From positions 8,928,001 through 8,992,000 of the forward strand of contig NC_065901.1 of NCBI RefSeq assembly GCF_905147045.1: a DNA stretch of 64,000 nucleotides, in the 5' to 3' direction. The position numbers and the translations under genes were made by a program. Source of the DNA: Nymphalis io (Eukaryota > Arthropoda > Insecta > Lepidoptera > Nymphalidae). A model generated the notes under the pieces. It ran no database searches. It had not been told where the DNA came from and was given only the letters and a program-made list of their open reading frames with translations. Below are positions 22,986 to 35,100 of this stretch, in pieces (the first letter of the stretch is position 1; every line of letters starts with the position of its first letter).

Positions 22986-23645
22986 TCATTATCTGCTTTG
23001 CTCCACTAGTGACTCGGCGGAGCTCTCATCAGCAGCTCGGAGCAGGATCAGCCCTTTTCCGTTCCCGCTCCGCCGTCTCCTCTGGACCATGACGGTCTCA
23101 CAGAAGGAGACTACGGCCCTCCACGCCGATTCCCTGCGAAGCATTTTTATTATTCTCCAAAACAACCGTGACCGGTCATTACCTGCGTAAGTCGGAAGGT
23201 GACTCGTCGCTTTCGTCTCATCCAGGCTAAGAAGGCTGGCAGGATCGCTCCAACGACGCGTTTGCGTGCGTACCGTTCTTAACAGGTCGCGCCACGTCGC
23301 AAGAGCTCCCCGGTGTTCCTGCTGCTTCAACACCTCGAGCGCACTCGAAGTGGGCGCGCTTTCACTGTTCTGGCGGAGGATGCGGATCTGTTGGTAGACC
23401 CTCGCATCCATATCCGCCAGAATATCCAGGGGTGGAAAGGGCGCTAGAACGGTTGCCACCTCGTAGGATATCGTGCGATATCCTCGCACTATGCGGATGG
23501 CCACTCTCCGCTGCGAACTTTGGATCTTAGTCCTGCAGCGGCGGACGCCCGATAGTCAGTGAGACCAAACGGGTGCCCCGTAGAGGGCCATCGATCGCAC
23601 GACACCGGCATAGAGACGGCGAACTTCCTCCAAATCATTTAGAAA
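22986..23645 (-). mobile_element. LINE-C: R1-like LINE 3' fragment, opposite orientation
   Basis: On the minus strand the order is VRRLYAGVVRSMALYGAPVW, then AIRIVRGYRTISYEVATVLA, then FCETVMVQRRRRSGNGKG. The YGAPVW and RGYRTISYE blocks are typical of the region after the reverse transcriptase in R1-clade LINEs. It is GC-rich, holds a 171-codon open stretch, and lacks the reverse transcriptase itself. It sits inside the endonuclease-to-RT interval of LINE-A. Confidence 0.75.
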
Positions 23646-24895
23646 CACCACGCAAACCCAACTTACACCGACTACAGAAAGCGAAGTAGCTGGGATCATA
23701 CAGAAGTTAGATACCAATATTAGTTCAGGAATAGATGGCATATATACTAAATCTCTAAAATGTATTTCAAACTTAGTAGTTCAAGAAATTACTAGCTGTA
23801 TCAATAAAAATCTTAAAGATGGAACATTTCCAAATTGCCAAAGTCACGCCAATATTTAAGACAGGAAATCAATCCGATCCCAGTAATTATCGGCCCATAT
23901 CTTCCGATTCTTTCAAAAATATATGAAAGGATTATATATAATCGCTTAGAAACATATTTAAGAAGTCAAAATTTATTATATAATAAACGGTACGGTTTTA
24001 GACAAAAATCTAATACTCTATCCGCAACAGTAGATTTGATTACAAAAATAAAACAAAGTATTGATAACAAACAAATAGCTTTAGGAATATTTATTGACCT
24101 TAAAAAAGCTTTTGACACTATAAGCCACAATCTATTATTACAAAAGTTAGCGGCCATCGGTATAACAGAAGTTGCACATAACGTTTTAAAAACTTATCTC
24201 ACTAACAGAGTTAAGATTGTTAAAATTGGTAAAACACAAAGCAATCGTAAAAAAAACGATTGGTATACCACAAGGATCAATACTGGGACCCCTGCTATTT
24301 CTTATATAAACATATATATAAACAACATCCAAAATATTGGATTAAAAGGTGACGTTACTCTATTTTATTTTGGTAACTCTATCCATACCATAATTTCAGA
24401 AGCCCAAGAAAACTTAAATAATTTAAATATCTGGTTCCGATATAACCTACTAACAATAAATACTACTAAAACAAATTATATAATTTTTCAGCCAAAAATA
24501 AGAAAATAACACACCACAATCCATTAATGATAAATAATCAAATTAAAAATAAAGTAGGGGAAGAAAAGTACTTAGGATTAATTTTTTACAAAGATACAAA
24601 GTGATTGTCGCTCAAACTTACAATTACTTTATTTGCATACTAATCAAAAAAAATTCAGATAAAAATATACACACAAACAATCACAAAGAATGAAATTAAG
24701 AAACGATAATAACATAAAACTATCAAAACCTCGTACTATTAGCTATGAGAAAAAAAATATTTTGTTTGACGGAGCAAAACGATTTAATAATTTACCAAAA
24801 AAAAAAGATGCAAAAAGTATGCGTGAGTTTAAGAGACTATTAAAGATACATGTTCAAAATAATATAACAAAATACATAATATGAAACAAACTGTA
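23646..24895 (+). mobile_element. LINE-A segment 3: reverse transcriptase and 3' end
   Basis: The host LINE resumes with TTESEVAGIIQKLDTNISSG and reads through NYRPIS, KIYERIIYNRLETYL, YGFRQKSNTL, FIDLKKAFDTISHNLLL in a 224-codon frame (23835-24509) after one frameshift. The catalytic YADD box is gone: the sequence runs DVTLFYFGNS, a deletion. A final frame (24690-24884) gives FDGAKRFNNLPKKKDA, the usual C-terminal LINE tail. Inactive. Confidence 0.75.
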
Positions 24896-26148
24896 TAATA
24901 ATGTAAAATTATTTATTAACTTTAATAGTATAAAAAGTAGCAATGAAAAATAAATACTTTTATTTAAATATAAAATAAAATAAATAATAAAAAATTCTCA
25001 CTCACTCATACCACTTCCTAGCTGTACTTAATCCATGTATTTGCGATAAGACCAGTCTTTCGACAATAATGCAAAGTTTTACAGATACCCTCTTCGAAAT
25101 TGTATTTTTCTATCATTTAATAATATCATGTATATACAATGCTTTGCCACGTCGCTTGGCAATTGTTGTAGTAATATTATGTTCTCATATTAGTGAATGT
25201 GTTTCTTGATGAGAATAAACTTTCTTTAACCCAAGTTGACATATTAACTAATTTTTGTATCAAATGTATTAAAAGTAAGTTTTAAATTTTGTATTAAATA
25301 ATTATCAATTTGATTTATTGTACTTATTTTATAGATAATTCAATTGTCATTCTAAAAGTAAATAAAGTAAATAAATGTATATGTAGTTGTAGTATAAGGT
25401 TTCCTTTTTTACAACTTTTGTACAGATTCTATTGAAACGTTCTTAAAAATGTTTTCCAGTGATAAATCTTTTTATAACGAAAATGTCACTTTTTCAAATG
25501 TCAATATCAATGTCAAACACTACAGTATTGATAACAAAGTTTTGACGTATATAAGTATATTTATATTGTATATAAACGATATACGATTAAAACTACAAAA
25601 TAATACTAAACAAATCTTCGTGTTAAAAGGTTCCATTTTTAATTCAATTTCATTAGTTTAGTTTATTAAACATTGATCAGTCAATTGTGACATATTTTTT
25701 TTGTAAAATCAGTCTTATTTTCATGTTTGTTTTATTTAGTAAATAATTTCAGAACAGCAATAAAAACCTAGGCTTTATCATTATTTTAAGTAAAATTTAT
25801 TTATATTTCATTGTATATAACAAGTTATTCAAAAAAATAATTAATTTATATGTATATTTATATTAAATTCATATTAGATATTGTTTTTAATGCCTAATTT
25901 AAATTTGTTCAATGATTCAGGCACATAATATGTAGGATTCTTTAGGTCCATAAGAAGACTATATCTTTAACCCCCTTAAATTAATTGCTGTTAGACACAT
26001 TTATCGTCAATGTCAAATAACTTCTAAAGTCTACTAATAAGAAATAATGTTTTATAAAAAGCTGCTAATGTTTTATAAATTTTGTAATTAAATAATTCAG
26101 CACAAGAATATTAATTAAATTTTGCATAATTTGAAAATATTGTTTCAG
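24896..26148. other. Upstream region of the DHX34-like gene
   Basis: This is AT-rich with no supported coding exon (a 70-codon frame at 25449-25661 has no recognisable features). A good splice acceptor (tattgtttcag, ending 26148) lies 20 bases before the DHX34 ATG, so the gene probably has a non-coding first exon somewhere in this stretch. I cannot place it. Confidence 0.4.
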
Positions 26149-26168
26149 TAATAACACAATAACTAAAC

Positions 26169-29100
26169 ATGGATCACAAGTCCCAAGACCATTACAAATC
26201 TTCCTCGAAAAGAAACAGATCAGACTCAAATGAAAGTAGCTCTAAAGAAAGATATAAATTAAGAAAACAAAGTCCTTCAAAACAACCTAATGATGCGGAG
26301 TTCAGTTTTCTAGATTACAAAAGAAATTTGAACAAAATGATTACGTACAGTAATGATTCTAATACAGTTATAAATAATCTTGATGATTTCTGGGTGTTTG
26401 TTAAAAAATATGAAATGACATTAAAAAAGGCAGGAAAACCAATTACAGATAATGAAATTGAAATTGAGCTTAATGATATTGGAGTACCAATCAATTTTTC
26501 TAAACATTATTGTATAAATTTTTTAAGCAAGATGAAATTTATGGATAGTGTGTATGATGAAAGGGACAAGAGAAAATTAGATAAAAAAATGTTTGATGCA
26601 TTCCTAAATATTGTGTCTATCTATTTGGATTTTAAAAATAAAGAGAAATTTGAGAAGTTAAAAAAATTGAGACAGGCGCAGAGTGAACTACCTGTTGCTA
26701 AATATAGGTTTGTATATTTAAAAAATAAATTTTGATTAAAAAAAAATTTGAGAAAAAACCTTATTTTATTTTTCTTGTTGTCAGGAATGAAATAGTATCA
26801 GCAGTACAGAATGAGAAGGTGGTAATTGTTGCTGGTGACACAGGATGTGGCAAATCAACCCAAGTCCCTCAATATCTACATATAGCTGGTTTTCAAAATA
26901 TTGGTAATTTAAATCTATTTATTATATATTTTATAATTTATTTATTTACAACAAAATATTCATGTTTACTTTTATTCTTGACACCCATAAGCCTTGTCAG
27001 CTTGAATACATATATATCTAGTTATTATTAATACAGTAACAGTAACAGCCTGTTAATGTCCCACTGCTGGGTTAAGGCCTCCTCTCCATTTTGAGGAGAA
27101 GGTTTGGAACTTAACCCACCACGCTGCTCCAATGCGGGTTGGTAGAATACACATGTGGCAGAATTTCAATGAAATTAGACACATGCAGGTTTCCTCACGA
27201 TCTTTTCCTTCACCGTCAAGCATGAGATGAATTATAAACACAAATTAAGCAAATGAATATTCAGTGGTGCTTGCTCGGGTTTGAACCCACGATCATCGGT
27301 TAAGATTCACGCTTTTTAACCACTAGGCCATCTCGGCCATTATTAATACAATTATAAAATATTCAAGTACAACTCACAGAAAGCTGAGATGGCCCAGTGT
27401 ATATACATATGAATCTTAAATGAAGATTTTGGGTGTAAATCTCAAGCACTGGTGAATTTTTACATGCCTAATTTGTTCTTGGAATTCATCAGTGTTCTGA
27501 AGTAATTTTGCCAGATGTTCATCCACTAATATGGTGGAATAATTTTCAAACATCTTTAATGGGGTTAAAGACATTTCCATTGTGCCTATGGAATATTTTA
27601 AAGCTGTTAATGTTATTATGTAATTTAAGTTACTGTTCTTTAAGTTCATTGAATTCAATATTCAAAGAAATCCGAAGAAGGTCAAAAATTATGTTTTACC
27701 TTTATTTCTAGCCTGTACCCAGCCCAGAAGAATTGCTTGTATTTCATTATCAAAACGAGTAGCTTTCGAAATGTTGACTCAGTTCGAAAGTAAAGTTGGT
27801 TACCAGATCAGATTCGAAAAGAGCAAGACGGCAGATACGAAAATATGCTTTATAACTGAAGGATTATTGTTAAGGCAGGTAATATTATCATTTAAAATTC
27901 AAATAAACAGTCTTTAATAAATATATAATAAGTTACATTTTTTAGATTGCACTGCAATCTTATTAATTAATCTCTATAAAATAATTTATTATATACATTT
28001 TGCAAATGACTTTTATTATTACTTTCATTAGTTTTGTTTATGAAACATAATTATGCATAAATTTCCATTTTAGCATGTAACATGGTCAATACTTGTAATG
28101 TGCTTAACAAGTAATATTTCTATAAACATTTTACGGTTTTTATATTTTAGTGTACTGGCAATCCTGGCAGGAGTTAGTATTAAATTAGTTTTGGACATTA
28201 TGTCTTAAAAATCGAATATATTTCATATAAAACCTTATTAATAAATGCACATGCATATGTGGCATTGCTATGGTCTTTCTTAAAATCATCTGTGTTAGTT
28301 AATAAATATTGTGCACTGGATGCAGATGAACAGCCTCGTGGAATAGGCTGCTAAACTTAAAAAAGAGGAGGTTTACCTTTGCCCAACAGTAGAATGTCTA
28401 TCAAGTTGCTATTTGCAACTTCTATACTCTATGGTTATAAGTGCAAACAAAATTTTGAATTATATTTTTTAAAGTACAAACAGCAATACCTCACGTTAGA
28501 AGGATGAGTAAGCCAATCTTACTATAGGCACAAGGGACATAGTTGGTGGCACATTGGTGATATAACCAATTGTGACTATTTATAACGTTGCCAATGTCTA
28601 TGGGTGATGAACAAATATAATCAGTTGGCTCATTTAAAAAAAAAGCCACATAAAAGAGGTGTATTGTTATAATTTTTATTAAAAAAAATATGTACACAAT
28701 TTTCAGATGTCATCAGAAAATTTACCAAACTATGACGTCATAATCCTCGATGAAATCCACGAGAGACATCTAATGGGAGATTTTTTATTGGGTGTCCTCA
28801 AGTGTTTGATACACACCCGTAATGATATCAAGCTAGTACTCATGTCAGCGACAATTAATATAAAACTTTTTGAGGATTATTTCTCAGCGGAATCGGCTGT
28901 TGTTATTCAAGTGAGTTATTCATGTAATCTTATCTATGAAATACCATAATCAACTATGTATATACAATTGATTTATAAATCCTGCATGGAAATTTACGAA
29001 TATCGTCCCCGCATTATTATGTTATCTGTATAATTTTGTAAAAATAAATTTAAAATAAGTAAAATACGCCAAATATCAAACGAATACATTCCCACAAAAA

Positions 29101-32100
29101 TGATGAATTGACTTCGCGGATTCGGAAATACCAATTGTGAGTGCCCAGGTAGGGCAAGATTAGCACGGCTAATAATAATTAGTTACAAAAAAAACTTTAT
29201 GTGCAAAATTGTGTCTCATTCCATTTCAGGTACCGGGTCGGCTGTATCCTATAGAATTGAAGTATAAACCTATTTTAATAGAAGATAAGCCAACAAGAGA
29301 CGACAGACTCGATCCACAGCCCTATGTACAGATCATGCAATTAATAGACAGCAAATATTCAAGTAAAATCAAATATTGAATTGTTTTTATTATATAATTG
29401 TTATGATGCAACAGCCAAACTTATCCTTAAGCTATGATGACTACAATTTTTATTGCCATAAAAAAATTGATACGTCGGGGAAGTGTGGTGGAATAAACTC
29501 CTAACTTCATTAAAGTTAGGAGCTTAGAGCGTCATGGAACATTTTCAGGCTATTACCCATATGATATTTTTTTGGGGTCTTTCAGGTGGCGAAAGAGGTG
29601 ATCTTCTGATTTTCATGTCAGGAGTGAAGGAAATAACAGCGATATGTGATGCCGCTCAACAGTATAACGAAAAAGCTAAGAGCTGGATCATTTTACCGTT
29701 GCACAGTGCACTGTCACTCGCTGAACAAGATAAGGTATATTTTTTAATTTATTTAAAGTAGGTACGCAGACTGTCAGATGCCCAATGCTAAATGGTTGGT
29801 GACCACTTAGCATTGGTATTTATTACATCTTCAATGCCCACTAACCTTTGGAACTAATATGTTATTTCCTTAGTGCTTGTAGTTACACTGGCTCACATAT
29901 TATATATTCAAACCGGAACACAATAATGCTAATTATTACTGTTTGAAGGTAAAATAATAATAATAATAATAATATCCTGGGACATTTTTCATACACGGAT
30001 ATCTGATCCCAAATTAAGCTTGTACAAAGCTTGTGCTATGGAAACCAGACAACTGATATACTACTTTTTTTTTTGGAAATACATACTTGTATAGATAATT
30101 ACACCCAGACTCAAGACGAACAGACATGTTCATACACACAAATGTCTGTCCTGGGTGGGAGTCGAACCCACAACCTTCGGCGTGAAAGGCAAGTATCTAC
30201 CAACCACGCCAATCGGCTCTATAAAATATGTGATATATGGATAGTACTTATTTAGACGGGTTGGCATAAAGCCCTTTTTTTTCGCTCGGGGCTCGCCGGT
30301 GTCCAAGGCGCCGAGTGCGCTCCGAACATCGGAATACCCACTAAAAAACCAGCGGTACCCTTTCCGTCTTAACGAGGAGCGCCACGGGATCGGTTTCGCA
30401 TGCTACCGTGAAATTGGCATAAAGCCCTACCACAACTATTGGTGGTGGTATTCATATGGAATTATGTATTTAAAAAAAATATTGTGAGCATTTTTCAATG
30501 GCCTTTGATTTGAATGATTGCGGTTGCTTAAATATCAAATGTACCTTAAGATTTCATAATCATAATTTTAAAATGTATATTATATATTTTTTATATTAGT
30601 ATAAACAAAGTGACTTTGTAATTTTGACTTTTTTCTCTAAAATATTATTCGCAGTATGTATTTAAAATATCTAATAAAAACAATGATATATAATATAAAC
30701 GTCACTATAGTATAAGTGTAGGGATAGGAAAACCGTTATGATTTTGTAGTTTTTCAGTTGGCATATCGACATTTGGTAATAATTTATTATATAAATAATT
30801 ATAATAGTACAAATTTTGTTGTTGATGGTAATAAAGCAGAAACTTAAGAAACAATAAAGTATTAATTCAATCTGGCATCGATGCTTGAACGCATACAATA
30901 CGAGCAATGCTCTCTGATCAGCTGTCTAAATAAATATGTCTGCCAGCCCTATACAGGCAGTATATAGTATGACACATTAGTATAATTATATTTATTAAAT
31001 AACTTTCAAGGTTTTCGACTACCCACCAGAGGGCGTCCGAAAATGTATAGTATCAACGAACATCGCAGAAACCTCCGTCACAATAGACGGGATAAGATTC
31101 GTTGTTGACTCCGGAAAGGTTTGTACATCTTTACTTATACTAAAGAAGTATAGAATATATGTTATTTATATTAACTAATAAAAAATATTTGAACGATAGC
31201 TTATTTTTATTTTTTGTATTTGTTTTTCCACAGAAGTTTTGTCCGTGCTTTTGGTGTATCGTATCTGTTATTTGTTTTAATGTTATTTTAACCTGCATAT
31301 TTATTAAAATCGTTAGAACGTGATTTTGTATGGGAATACTTGGCAAATGCGATGGCAATCTAAGCTCCCCATGTCGCACGGTGTGCAAGTCTTCTGTCTT
31401 ATTAAAAGTGACTCCACTATTATTCAAGGACAGTCGACGACCACGGATTCCGAGTCGCATACAGTTAGGAACTTGTCTTCGATTCCACATACAATACGTT
31501 TCCCTTTTTTTATAGAATCGGAAGGCGGACGAGCATATGGGCCACCTGATGGTAAGTGGTCACCAAACGCCCTTAGACATTGGCATTGTAAGAAATGTCA
31601 ACCATCGTTTACATAGCCAATGCGCCACCAACCTTGGGCGCTAAGATTTTATGTCCCTTGTGCCTTTAATTACACTGGCTCACTCACCCTTCAAACCGGA
31701 ACACAATAATAAGTATACACAATAATAACAATAATAAGTACTGCTGTTTTGCGGTAGAATATCTGATGAGTGGGTGGTACCTACCCAGACGAGCTTGCAC
31801 AAAGCTCTACCATCAGTAAAACCACGGTGTTTTGGTGTGGGTTGGTCGGCGTCCGTCCGTAAGCATCGAAAGTCATCTTAAGAAGAACTTTAGGAGCTCA
31901 TAGAGCGCCATGTGGAGATAAGCGATATAAATGCAGCAAAATTTCATACGACACATGCAACGTTTGTTCATGAAATTAACCTTCACCGCCGAATACGAGA
32001 TCATTATAAACAACATGACATCTCTTCAACTTTAAACTTCCAGGTAAAAGAGATGAGCTACGACTCATCGACGAAAATGCAGAGATTGAAGGAGTTTTGG

Positions 32101-35100
32101 ATATCAAAGGCGAGTGCTGATCAAAGGAAGGGGAGAGCTGGGCGAACAGGTAGATTTTTTTTTAAATGGCTTAAATTAACTTTTTGAAATATTTTGATTA
32201 TCGCCTTAATCTGCAATTTGTCTTTCTATTAAAAAGTTAAGGGTTAAAATCTGTTTCCAAATCATTTTGTAATCTGCTTATGTGATCTATCTATATAATA
32301 TGTCCTATGAAACACCCCGTATGAGTTATGTATATATAGATTCCAATGGTATTTCAGTCCACAAAGTAGCTCCACCTTGTTCTGCGATTTAGATTTTAAT
32401 GTAGAGCATTGGGACATTCACGAGCATTATTTAACCGTAATTAAGAAATCATAATGAGCTCGTTATTGTTTTATAATCGTAGTAGTATTAGCTTAGTGGA
32501 CAAGGTTTTTTATGATACGTATTAGTATCCTTAGTAAAATTATAAATTGTTTTTTGATTTGCTTGTTACGCTTTTACGGCCTAACTACTCATCATGAAAT
32601 TTTACATACGTTGTTAGGAGTACAGAAAAGGGCATAGGGTACCTAATACTTGAGCCCCCTTGCCCTCACACGTCAAAGCTGCTGTTAAGATGATGGTGAC
32701 AGAAAACACCTCGAGGAAACCAGCTTTTGGCAGTAGACATTCTAATAATATGGAGTAGCATGGTTTTTTACTTATCATCTTCATCCAAGACCTTGTCCGA
32801 CCATATGACATATACGAGATTGTGGTGTATACCTTTTTACCCTGCTTAAGGTCCTGGAGTCTGTTACCGTATATATTCTGAAGAGCAGTACTCGGATATG
32901 GAAGCATTCAGTACCCCTGAAGTGTCGAGGGTGCCGCTTGCATCATTGCTGCTGTTGATGAGTTCGCTCGGCGTCAATGATGTCAGAAGGTTCCCATTCA
33001 TAGATTCGCCTCGGGAGGAGGCCATTGAAGACGCGCTTTTAGAGCTTAAACAACATGTGAGTAATATGTTTAGTTCTTTATATTTCAAATAAAAAGTACA
33101 ACACACTACTTCTGTAGATGTGTTCTGTGTGAGTGGCGGATGCTAGTGCTGGCCTCCCGCCCGATAACGCTATGATATAACGGAAGCGTAAGGCAACTCG
33201 TGTTTACAGCAATTTCACAATTAGAAAAAAATTAAGATATATTCGTTTGCTTATTTTCTTTTAAACAAGTCATGTTTTGTTTTCCGTTTATTTGTTTTGA
33301 TTTCATTCATGTTTATAATTCAGATGGTAGTTCATCATCATCATCATCATTATTATCATTTTGGTTACGACACCTCAACCCAAACACAAGTGCACTCTCA
33401 GTTTCATTACTCTTATAATCCGATGGGTCGGTGATCCGCTACGTCCGGAGAGAGTTCAGGCGTAGTATGACTTTTCGTGCCGCATGCGTGCCTGCTTCGT
33501 AAATAGGAGTGTACACACTGGCAGCTTCAAAAATTGGGGTTGTACTGGAGAATTTCATGATTAACATTACGTCGACCCGAACCGGGGATTGAACCTAGGA
33601 CTTAAGATCTGCGGCGTTGATGACCTAGCAGCCACTTAACCGGTGATGAAGGCAAATATAGTCGTATGAATTAGCAACGTGCCTGGTCTAGGGTGCGCTG
33701 TCGTCCAACGAGAAGCTGTCGGCGCTGGGCGCGGCGCTGGCCAAGCTGCCGGTGGAGGTGTCGCTGGCCAAGGCGCTGGTGGCGGGCGCGGCCACGCTGC
33801 CGGCAGACCGCCTGTCGGCTGCCCTGGCGCTGTCCGCCGCGCTGGGCCTGCGCTCGGTGTACACCACGCGCGCGCATCGGGACTTCGACTGCGAGGTGGG
33901 CCCGCTCTCCCTGTACTTTTTTTTGGGTGTGTGCGTTTTCTGTAATACCTGATGGAAGGTGGTCACCACCGTCCAGTCATTAGCGCCGTAAAAAATATTA
34001 ACCATACCTAACATCGCCAGTGCGCCACTAATATTGGGAATTAAGATGTTATGTCGCTTGTGCCTGAAGTTACTCTGGCAGTGAGCCAGAGTAACTTCCC
34101 CTTCCAACCGGTACACAACAATATTGAGCATTGAGAGTACACAAACTGGCTTGCATAAAGCCCTACCATCAAGAAAAAATTCCTTACGAATGCTGTAGAG
34201 ACAGGTGGTAGGTATGGTCACTTAATACACCTTTTTCATCCATAACATTATGAATTACTAGATTTTTTATAATTCTTAATTAATATCAACATAAAACTCA
34301 TGATATTGTTATCTCACAGACATTAGCATATTGAAAACTTAATATTTCGCACACTGCTATCAACTATGTGTGTGCCTTTGTGTGTTTATATTTTCCGACT
34401 CAATAGATATGTTTTATTATTAACCAACAAAAAGCGACTTTTTCAAGTGTGAATAAAAAGCAGCTCGAATTGATTTTTTATGTTATTAAATATTTTTTTA
34501 TATTAGTAATAGATTATGCATGATAAAATTATTTGATTAGAAAACCTGATGTATTCTTGACCCCGACGTGATTTGAACACGCAACCTTCTGATCTGGAGT
34601 CAGACGCGCTACCGTTGCGCCACGGAGTCGATGAAAGAAAGAGTGAAATATGTAGTCATAATATAATTCACTTTAATAAAATAGCAACCTAATATATTTA
34701 TCATACATAGCAGGAAATTTGAAAAAGATTAATTTAAATATATATTTATTAGGAAAGTTTAACCTTTGTTAATAATTATCTCTTCTTTTTTAAGCATTTC
34801 AAATATTATATTACAATTTAAACCTCAATAAGGTCGGATGATATGAAAATCTAAAAAAATAGCTCAATTTCGAGTTCAAGTAATCCATAGGAGCGCTTTC
34901 AAAAATGATTTGAAAATTTATTTATATTTTAGGAAACAAACAATAAAAAAACACAATAAATGAAATGAACACAACAAATCATAAACAAATAAAGTTTCAT
35001 ATAATAAACAATACATTAAAACACCAAAATAGCACATATTAGTGAAATGTCATCAAAAATATACAATATAAAAATCTTTTTTTTTTTTTTATAGAATAGG

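Larger units (their letters stand above)
29765..30450 (-). mobile_element. Rep2 copy interrupted by two later insertions (DHX34 intron 6)
   Basis: Rep2 phrases ('ggttggtgaccactta', 'cttgtagttacactggctcac', 'caaaccggaacacaataat', 'cataaagccctaccac') run from 29765 to 29950, 30219-30275 and 30429-30450. A tRNA-headed SINE (29952-30218) and a LINE 3' tail (30276-30413) split it. Confidence 0.65.

Noticed and set aside
25449..25661. 70-codon plus frame upstream of DHX34
   Set aside because: Low-complexity, no domain, no splice or start context.
30671..30907. 78-codon minus frame rich in Ile, Tyr and Cys
   Set aside because: Composition follows AT-rich intron sequence; no homology recognised.
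31140..31490. 116-codon minus frame in DHX34 intron 7
   Set aside because: No recognised motif; sits next to a Rep2 copy and may be an older repeat, so no function is claimed.
33331..33360. tcatcatcatcat run as a candidate CRISPR or coding repeat
   Set aside because: It is the trinucleotide tail of a tRNA-like SINE; there are no spaced direct repeats and no Cas genes anywhere.
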